NCBI GenBank assembly: GCA_964497615.1
Contig: CAZCEC010000040.1
Coordinates: 1 to 57,401 of the forward strand
DNA: 57,401 nucleotides
Direction: 5' to 3'
Origin: CAZCEC01 sp964497615
GTDB taxonomy: Bacteria; Chloroflexota; Anaerolineae; Anaerolineales; UBA6663
Below are positions 51,333 to 57,401 of the stretch, piece after piece. A program made the position numbers and the translations under genes. The first letter of the stretch is position 1, and each line of letters opens with the position of its first letter. The notes beneath the pieces were generated by a model. The model saw only the letters and a program-made list of their open reading frames with translations, ran no database searches and was not told the DNA's origin.

Positions 51333-53648
51333 ATGCGCCCTTCGCGCGGCCACTCACGTTTCATGTTTCACGCCTCACGCCTCACGCGCGCCCATGCCCC
51401 CGCGCTCATCTTCCTGGCCTCCCTCGTCCTCTACACCCTCACCCTCTCCCCTGGCCTGCTCCCCGCCGACTCCGGCGAGTTCCAACTCACCGGTGCGACC
51501 CTGGGCGTGGCGCACCCGCCTGGCTTCGCCCTGTACACCATGCTGAGCTGGCTCATCTCGCGCCTGCCGGTCGTCGGCGCGGCCACCGCCATCAACTGGC
51601 TCAGCGCCCTGTTGGCCGCCGCCGCCCTGGCGCTGGTGTATCGCGTCGTCGTCGCCCTCACTCACTCGCCCCTGGCCGGCCTCGCAGGCGCGCTGGTGCT
51701 GGGCCTCTCCACCACCTTCTGGGCCCAGGCCGTCACCGCCAACATCCGCATGCCCGCCGCCTTCGCCACCGCCCTCGCTCTCGACCGCCTCCTCGCCTAC
51801 CGCGCCGCCCTCAGCGACCCCGCCGCCTCCCCGCGTTCTCTTTCTCTTTCTCTGTCTCTTTTCTCTCTCAGCTTGGGCCTGGCCGTCTCGCATCATGGCT
51901 CGCTCATCTTCGTCACCCTCGTGCTGGGCCTGTATGCGCTCTCGCTCCGGCCCGCCGTGCTGCGCCGCCCCTGGCCCCTGTTGGCCGGGCTGCTCCCCTT
52001 CCTGGCCTGGCTCTACTTTCCCCTGCGCGCCGGGGCCATGGGCGCGCCGCCCCTCATCAACACCCTGCCTGGGTTCCTGGAGCACGTCCTGGCGCGCGGC
52101 TTCTCCGGCGACATCCTCTTCTTCGCCACGCCCGCCGCCCTGCCGTCTCGGCTGGCCGTCTTAAGCAACATCCTCACCTTCGAGTTCGTCTGGCCGGCGC
52201 TGGCCCTCATCGCCCTGGGCGCGCTGGCGGCCTTCCTGCCGGAGCGGCGACTCGGCGGTGCCTTGCTGCTGGCCGTGGCCGTGCACGTCTTCGTCGCCAT
52301 CACCTACCGCGCCCCTCAGACCGTCGAGTACCTCATCCCGGCCTGGGTGCTGATGGGCGTGTGGGCGGGCCTGGGGCTGGCGACGGTGCGGGCCGGCGTC
52401 GGCAACCTCGGCCTCGCCTCCCGCGCGCCGGAGTGGGTGGATTCGGTTCTGCCGGTCGTGCTGGGGGGATTGGTGGTCGTGGCGCAATTCCGGTCCACCT
52501 TCCCCTCCTATTGGGCCTTGTCCCGCGGCACGTCCACCCGCGCCTATGTAGAGGCCGTCCTGCGCCAGGCCCCGCCCGATGCGGCCGTCTTGGCCGCCTG
52601 GCACTGGGCCACCCCCATGTGGTATTTGCAGCAGGTCGAAGGCCTGCGCCCCGACGTGGACGTGCGCTACATCGTCCCCCAGGGCGAGTCCCTGGCACAG
52701 AACTGGGCCAATGCCATTCAAGATACCCTGCCCGAGCGGCCCGTCGTCGTCACCAGCTTCTACGCCGCCGAGTATGCTTCGCTCGGCGCGCGCTTCGTGC
52801 CCCTCGGCAGCACTCCCGCCTGGCAGGCGCTGGCCGCGCCCCTCACCCAGCCGCCTCCCGGCCTCACCGGCGCGCAGACCCTCGACGATTGGGAGTTCCT
52901 GGGCTACCGTTTGGATGAAGATGGCCCGGCGCAAGTCGTCGTCACCGCCGCCTGGCGCACAACCGCTGCCCCAGACGACATCAGCGTCTTCATCCACCTC
53001 CTCGGCCCGGACGGCACCCTGCACAGCCAGCAGGATATCGCCTATCCCGCCGCTGGCTACGTTGCTGGCGAGGTACTGCTCAACCGTTTCACCCTCCCCC
53101 TGCGCCCCGACGCGCCTGCTGGCCGGTACTCGCTGGTGGCCGGCGTCTATCGCCCCGATGGCACGCGCCTGGCCGAAACGGCCCTTCCAGCCGTGGACCT
53201 GCCGCCCCAACCGTTCGCCAGCGAGCGCCCGCCGGAGGGGGCCATACCTTTAGGGAATGATATCTGGCTGTTGAGCAGCCGCGTCTCGCCTGCCGGTTCG
53301 GTGTTGCCCGGCGAACCGGTGCGTGTCTCTCTCGATTTCCTTTCCGCCCGCCCCCTCATCACAGATTACAGCGTCAAGGTGGACCTGATCGGCCCGGACT
53401 ATGCCTGGCAGGTCGGCAGCAACGGCACGCCTGCGGGCGGCGCCATCCCCACCCTCAAGTGGATCGCCGGTTCGCGCGTCACTGACGTGCACACCCTCAC
53501 CGTGCCGCCCGGTGCGGCCCCCGGCCCGGCCCAGGTCGTCATGGCCGTATACGACGCCTTCACTCAGGCGGTGCTGCCTATCCTCGACCCGGTGCTGGCC
53601 CAGCCGGGGCCCACCGTGCCGCTGGGGGTGATTGACGTCGCGCCATAG
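51333..53648 (+). CDS. DUF2723 (TMEM260-like) membrane protein with C-terminal beta domain
   Basis: DUF2723 proteins are GT-C-fold membrane proteins, predicted protein O-mannosyltransferases. The 771-residue protein has the N-terminal DUF2723 signature LLPADSGEFQLTGATLGVAH followed by PPGFALYT, about ten membrane segments to residue 370, a periplasmic part with WHWATPMWYLQQ, and a beta-sandwich module (about 500-625) similar to those in the next protein. The first 18 codons lie in degenerate 7-bp repeats, so the start (ATG 51333) is doubtful; 51363 is possible. Confidence 0.82.
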   Translation: MRPSRGHSRFMFHASRLTRAHAPALIFLASLVLYTLTLSPGLLPADSGEFQLTGATLGVAHPPGFALYTMLSWLISRLPVVGAATAINWLSALLAAAALALVYRVVVALTHSPLAGLAGALVLGLSTTFWAQAVTANIRMPAAFATALALDRLLAYRAALSDPAASPRSLSLSLSLFSLSLGLAVSHHGSLIFVTLVLGLYALSLRPAVLRRPWPLLAGLLPFLAWLYFPLRAGAMGAPPLINTLPGFLEHVLARGFSGDILFFATPAALPSRLAVLSNILTFEFVWPALALIALGALAAFLPERRLGGALLLAVAVHVFVAITYRAPQTVEYLIPAWVLMGVWAGLGLATVRAGVGNLGLASRAPEWVDSVLPVVLGGLVVVAQFRSTFPSYWALSRGTSTRAYVEAVLRQAPPDAAVLAAWHWATPMWYLQQVEGLRPDVDVRYIVPQGESLAQNWANAIQDTLPERPVVVTSFYAAEYASLGARFVPLGSTPAWQALAAPLTQPPPGLTGAQTLDDWEFLGYRLDEDGPAQVVVTAAWRTTAAPDDISVFIHLLGPDGTLHSQQDIAYPAAGYVAGEVLLNRFTLPLRPDAPAGRYSLVAGVYRPDGTRLAETALPAVDLPPQPFASERPPEGAIPLGNDIWLLSSRVSPAGSVLPGEPVRVSLDFLSARPLITDYSVKVDLIGPDYAWQVGSNGTPAGGAIPTLKWIAGSRVTDVHTLTVPPGAAPGPAQVVMAVYDAFTQAVLPILDPVLAQPGPTVPLGVIDVAP
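51352..51386 (+). repeat. Degenerate heptamer repeat at the 5' end of the DUF2723 gene
   Basis: Five consecutive 7-mers, ACTCACG, TTTCATG, TTTCACG, CCTCACG, CCTCACG, cover codons 7-18 of the predicted frame. The same 7-bp style of repeat occurs between genes at 56797 and 57281 in this window. Confidence 0.8.
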
Positions 53649-53655
53649 AGCGCCA

Positions 53656-56600
53656 ATGCCTCGGCCCATGGCAGACCCTGGCCCGCCTCCCCCTCGCATT
53701 CCGTCGCTGGCGATCGTCCCCGCCGGCCTGGCCCTGCTCATTGCGCTCGCCGCCTGGCCAGTGCTCCGCGCTGGCTATCCCACCCTCGGCGACGGCCTCA
53801 TCCACTACTACCGCCTCGTCGAGTTTGATCACCTGCTCCGGCAAGGCGCCTGGTTCCCGCGCTGGGCGGCGGACCTCGGTTACGGCTATGGCCTCCCGGT
53901 CTTCAACTACTATCCACCTCTCACATACTATCTCGGCGCGCTGTTCCATGCCCTCGGCCTGAGCTTCGCGCACAGCCTGCAAGCCGTCTACCTTTTGGCC
54001 TGGACCCTCGCCATCACCGGCGCTTACGCCCTGGCCCGCACCCGTTCAACCTCCAGCGCCGCCCTCCTCGCCGCGGCCGCCTACGGCTTCGCCCCCTATC
54101 TCTACTTCAACGCCCTTGCGCGCGGCGCTCTGCCTGAAACCTTTGGCCTGGGGCTGCTCCCGTGGGTGTTGTGGGGCATGCAAAGGATGAAGGATACAGG
54201 CCGCTTGCTCATCCCCGCCATCCTGCTCGCGGTCTTGGCGCTCACGCATCTCCTCACCTCTGCCATGGCCTTGCCGCTTGCCGCCCTGTTTGCGCTTGCG
54301 CCTCGTCGGCTGCCTGCCCCCTCTCCCCCACCTCCAGTGCCGGGTATCCTCCGCTTCCTCGCCGCGTGTCTCATCGGCTTCGGCCTGGCGGCCTACTTCC
54401 TTCTCCCAGCGATCCTTGAAACCGCCTATATCCAGGTCCAACGCCTCACCGGCCCCAGTGATCTCGACTTCCGCAACAACTTCCTTGCGCTTTCCGAACT
54501 GCTCGCCTGGCCGCGCCCCTTCGACCCGCGCCTCGTCTTTCACGTCCTCCCGCCCAGCCTCAGCCTGGCCGCGCTGGCCCTGGCGCTGCTGGGCCTGCTC
54601 GGGGCGGTGTGGCACGGCCCCCGCCTCACCCGCTGGGATGCGGCGCTCTGGGCCGCCCTCGCCGCCTGCGCCCTCTTCACCCTGCCCATCACTCAACCCG
54701 TCTGGGAATGGCTGCCCCTGGCCGCCGTGGTGCAGTTCCCCTGGCGGCTCGTAGGCCCCGCCAGCTTGCTCCTGGCGCTGCTGACGGGCGGCCTTGCTCG
54801 TGTTCCCCCTTTCCTCGAGCGCCCTGAGAGCGCCGGGATGGGGGCCAGGGGGTTAGGTCTCCCCGTGGCCCTCGCGGCCCTTTGGCTCTTCTCCCTTGCC
54901 TGGACCTTCGCCCCCGCCTTCGCCGCGCCGCCCGCCCCGCCCACCGCCGCCGGCCTGGCCGAGTACGAACGCCTTACCGGCCAATTGGGCACCACCGCGA
55001 CAGGCGAGTTCCTGCCCGTCACCGTCCATGCCTTGCCGCCGGCCGATGCCCTGGCGGCCGCCTACGCCCAGGCGGACGTCATTCAACGCCTGAGCGCCCC
55101 TCCGCCCGGCGTCAGCGTTCTGCGCCAAAGCGCTTCTGTCCTCAGCGCCGAGGCGGCGGTCACCGTCCTTGCCCCTGTTGTGCTCACCTTCGACCTCCTC
55201 CACTTCCCCGGCTGGCGCGCCACTGTGGATGGACAGCCCGTCCCCATCACGCCCTCGGACCCGCACGGCTTCATCACCGTGCCCGTGCCTGCCGGTGAGC
55301 ACACCGTCCGCGTGCGCTTCGGCCCCACACCCCTGCGCTCGGCGGCAACCGTGATCTCTCTCCTATCCCTCGGCGTCGTGGTCGCCTTCACCGGCATCGC
55401 CCTCGCGCGGCCTCGCAAGCAAGCCGCCGCCAGCCGCCCAACCCCATCGCCAATCGCCGCTCCTCCATCTCGCCTCGTCCCTCTCGCTCTCCTCACCCTC
55501 CTGCTCTTCCGCCTCGCCCTCATTGATGGCCGCACAACCGTCTTTGCCCGCACTCGCTTCGACGGCGCCGCGGTGGCGGGCGTGGATGCGCCCCTCGATG
55601 TGAATTTTGACGACCAACTCGTTTTGCTGGGCTACGACGCGCCGGCCCTCACCCTGCCTGCCGACGACGAACTCTCCCTGACCCTCTACTGGCGCGCGCA
55701 GAACGTCCCCGCGGTGGACTACTCGACCACGGTGCAGGTCCTCGACGCGGATGGCAACATCTGGGGCCAGGCCGATTCGCAGCACCCGGGCCGCCTGCCC
55801 ACCTCCCGCTGGCGCACCGATCAGTACGCGGCGGACACGCACCGCCTGCATCTGTTGGCACATGCGCCCCCCGGCGACTATGAGCTGTTTGTTGGAGCCT
55901 ATCAGGTGGATGGCCCGGCTCTCAGCGTGCTCGACGCGGATCGTATTCCACGTGGGCAGCTTTACCGGCTGGGCACGTTAGTGGTTACAGAACGGCGCGG
56001 TGAGCAGCAACTGCCATTTGGCGATTCGATTCCGATGTTTCATAACCTGGGGCCGCTCAATGTGACAGAAACGGGAATCCAGTCTGTCGAAGTCCAAGCC
56101 GGGAGCGAGGCCACGTTTGATGTTCATTGGGCGGCCAAGGCAGTGGCGCGACCAGCGATATTGGCGCGTTGGGAGATGTTGGGCGCAAACGGGTGGTCGT
56201 TAGCAGTGCTCAATGCTCCGCCAGCTCATACTGGCTGGCCCACCTCCGACTGGCCGGACGGTGAATGGGTGCGCGGCATCTACCGCCTGCGCGTGCCTGC
56301 CAATGCGCCCGCCGGACCCGCAACTGTACAGGTCAGCCTGCTCGACGCCGCCACGGGCGCGCTGCTCGGTGGCCCCGCCACCGTCGCCACGCTGATCATC
56401 ACCGTGCCCGAGCGAACGTTCGATATCCCGCCAATGGATCAGCGCGTGGATGCCCCCATTGGCGACGGTGTGGTGCTGCTCGGCTATGACCTGGACCCCG
56501 CCGCAGGCACGCTTACCCTCTACTGGCAGCCCGCGGCCCTATTGGCCGACAGCCACACCGCCTTCGTCCACGCCCTCGCCCCCGACGGCGCGCTGCTGGC

Positions 56601-56775
56601 CCAGTCCGACCAACTCCCTGCCGCCGGCCTGCGCCCCACCACCGGCTGGCTCCCCGGCGAGATCATCGCCGACGCCCACACCCTCCCCCTGGCGGGCGCC
56701 GCCAGCCTTCGCGCCGGCCTCTACCATCCCCGCACCGGCGCGCGCCTCGGCGACGCCCTCCTGCCACTTCCATAG
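53656..56775 (+). CDS. YfhO/PTPS-related large membrane protein with repeated beta modules
   Basis: A 1039-residue protein. The N-terminal half has about 12 membrane segments with GDGLIHYYRLVEFDHLLRQG and YYPPLTYYLGALFHAL, the pattern of 6-pyruvoyl-tetrahydropterin synthase-related (PF10131) GT-C-like proteins. The C-terminal third is extracytoplasmic and carries at least two related modules: VNFDDQLVLLGYDAPALTLP (near 645) and GDGVVLLGYDLDPAAGTLTL (near 935), each followed by a WRAQNVPAVDYSTTVQVLD-like strand set. ATG 53656 follows the upstream stop by 7 bp; a TTG at 53632 overlaps it. A GT-C sugar transferase role in the envelope is inferred. Confidence 0.8.
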   Translation: MPRPMADPGPPPPRIPSLAIVPAGLALLIALAAWPVLRAGYPTLGDGLIHYYRLVEFDHLLRQGAWFPRWAADLGYGYGLPVFNYYPPLTYYLGALFHALGLSFAHSLQAVYLLAWTLAITGAYALARTRSTSSAALLAAAAYGFAPYLYFNALARGALPETFGLGLLPWVLWGMQRMKDTGRLLIPAILLAVLALTHLLTSAMALPLAALFALAPRRLPAPSPPPPVPGILRFLAACLIGFGLAAYFLLPAILETAYIQVQRLTGPSDLDFRNNFLALSELLAWPRPFDPRLVFHVLPPSLSLAALALALLGLLGAVWHGPRLTRWDAALWAALAACALFTLPITQPVWEWLPLAAVVQFPWRLVGPASLLLALLTGGLARVPPFLERPESAGMGARGLGLPVALAALWLFSLAWTFAPAFAAPPAPPTAAGLAEYERLTGQLGTTATGEFLPVTVHALPPADALAAAYAQADVIQRLSAPPPGVSVLRQSASVLSAEAAVTVLAPVVLTFDLLHFPGWRATVDGQPVPITPSDPHGFITVPVPAGEHTVRVRFGPTPLRSAATVISLLSLGVVVAFTGIALARPRKQAAASRPTPSPIAAPPSRLVPLALLTLLLFRLALIDGRTTVFARTRFDGAAVAGVDAPLDVNFDDQLVLLGYDAPALTLPADDELSLTLYWRAQNVPAVDYSTTVQVLDADGNIWGQADSQHPGRLPTSRWRTDQYAADTHRLHLLAHAPPGDYELFVGAYQVDGPALSVLDADRIPRGQLYRLGTLVVTERRGEQQLPFGDSIPMFHNLGPLNVTETGIQSVEVQAGSEATFDVHWAAKAVARPAILARWEMLGANGWSLAVLNAPPAHTGWPTSDWPDGEWVRGIYRLRVPANAPAGPATVQVSLLDAATGALLGGPATVATLIITVPERTFDIPPMDQRVDAPIGDGVVLLGYDLDPAAGTLTLYWQPAALLADSHTAFVHALAPDGALLAQSDQLPAAGLRPTTGWLPGEIIADAHTLPLAGAASLRAGLYHPRTGARLGDALLPLP

Positions 56776-56796
56776 GCCCTTGCTGGGCAAGCAGGC

Positions 56797-56831
56797 TTCG
56801 TCTCTCGTCCTTCGTCTTTCGTCTTTCGTCC
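56797..56831. repeat. Heptamer tandem repeat (TTCGTCY, five units)
   Basis: TTCGTCT, CTCGTCC, TTCGTCT, TTCGTCT and TTCGTCC run without a break between two convergent genes. Confidence 0.85.
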
Positions 56832-56862
56832 CGCGCCCGTCGATCAGTCGTTCGTCTTCCCC

Positions 56863-57096
56863 CTACGCCAGCCCCCGGAAGAACAATAGCGCCCCGACAA
56901 TCGCCAGCGGCACCCCGATGATGGCGCCCACAATCGTCAGGCTCAGCACCAGCCCAACGAAGATGAACACCAGCCCCAGCACCATCGCCACGAAGCGGCC
57001 AGTCAGCCCCACGATCCAGGCGATCAGCCGCCACAGCGCCACAAACGGCCAGGCCCACCAGGGCGTATGCGAGCGAGAATGAGCATGTGTTGACAT
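56863..57096 (-). CDS. Small two-helix membrane protein
   Basis: A 77-residue protein with a His-rich polar start (STHAHSRSHTP) and two hydrophobic segments (about 13-50 and 52-75). GGGAGG lies before ATG 57096, which supports it as real. No family is recognised; short proteins of this type are common in Chloroflexota. Confidence 0.7.
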   Translation of the reverse strand: MSTHAHSRSHTPWWAWPFVALWRLIAWIVGLTGRFVAMVLGLVFIFVGLVLSLTIVGAIIGVPLAIVGALLFFRGLA

Positions 57097-57401
57097 AGTG
57101 ACCTCCCGTTGTCAGCTTCCTCTAACCTACTACGCACCCGCCGCCCCCGTGTTGCGCCGCCTTCCGATGCCCCTCGCTCTCAACCCCGCATTTGCCTTCC
57201 AGCTTTCCATCTTCCCCACTCTGCGCCCATCTGTGTATAGTCCCCCGCCTCTCGCTGTCCGTCCCCAAGGCCTTTCATACTTCGTCCTTCGTCCTTCGTC
57301 CTTCGTCCTTCGTCTTTCGTCTTCGGCCGTCCATCCTTCAATCGCCTTTCATCCTTCATCCTTCATCCTTCATCCTTCATCCTTCATCCTTCATCCTTCA
57401 T
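57097..57401. repeat. Gene-free window end with TTCGTCC and TTCATCC heptamer arrays
   Basis: No gene is seen in these 305 bp. Six TTCGTCY units occupy 57281-57322. From 57348 seven full TTCATCC units and a partial one run to the window end (57401), so the second array continues beyond it. The rest is pyrimidine-rich intergenic sequence. Confidence 0.9.

Noticed and set aside
1..57401. CRISPR array or rRNA genes
   Set aside because: No spaced direct repeats of 25-40 bp and no rRNA-like stretches were seen; the only arrays are the heptamers.

Overview
The window looks like a high-GC Chloroflexota (Anaerolineae-like) chromosome segment, probably a draft or metagenomic assembly because ten Ns sit at 969-978. 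The lineage is an inference from the PrgI/VirB4-type secretion genes, the Tad genes with Ala/Thr/Pro-rich linkers, the DUF2723 and YfhO-like membrane proteins and the degenerate 7-bp tandem repeats. No single marker gene proves it.

Left part (about 0.7-36.46 kb) reads as an integrated mobile element. Its right edge is marked by a tyrosine recombinase (35142-36239, minus) followed by a repeat-rich putative attachment region and the 3' end of tRNA-Gly(UCC) (36461-36532, minus). Its left edge was not found and may lie outside the window. A YqeK-like HD hydrolase at 42-641 is broken by an in-frame TAG. From 20.5 kb down to 0.7 kb, nearly everything lies on the minus strand as one tightly packed block: parA, a 53-residue membrane peptide, parB, a lipoprotein, a TadG-like protein, two secreted or unknown proteins, CpaB, TadZ, TadA, TadB, TadC, Flp pilin, two TadE-like proteins, two small membrane proteins, a VirB6/TrbL-like protein, PrgI (VirB3-like), VirB4 and an M23 peptidoglycan hydrolase. 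A Flp/Tad pilus locus is therefore merged with type IV secretion core components, and many genes overlap by ATGA or GTGA. A three-gene ABC-2 exporter (20787-23392, minus) follows.

From 23.86 to 34.33 kb the plus strand carries the element's DNA-processing module: a UvrD-like helicase, a run of small unknown proteins (two with Cys clusters), a 1299-residue protein joining an N6-adenine methyltransferase-like domain to an SF2 helicase with a Cys-rich insertion, and a RadC-family JAB protein. Five of these genes are preceded by a strong hairpin followed closely by a Shine-Dalgarno sequence. A 174-bp element with imperfect inverted repeats and a small XRE regulator with a structured leader lie before the integrase.

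Right part (36.5-57.4 kb) looks like ordinary chromosome: L-asparaginase II, an MBL-fold protein, a triple-GAF/PAS histidine kinase, a VOC protein, two deoxynucleoside kinases flanking a nucleotidyltransferase-fold gene, PcrA helicase, two low-GC orphan genes, two tandem DUF402 proteins, a MOSC protein, a DmpA-type P1 peptidase, a GT4 glycosyltransferase, and two large GT-C-like membrane proteins that share extracellular beta-sandwich modules. Degenerate heptamer repeats occur at 51352-51386, 56797-56831 and 57281-57401.

The most interesting systems are the hybrid Tad-pilus/T4SS operon headed by parAB genes, and the methyltransferase-helicase fusion with its hairpin-led satellite genes. No relaxase or VirD4 coupling ATPase was seen, so conjugation is a hypothesis.
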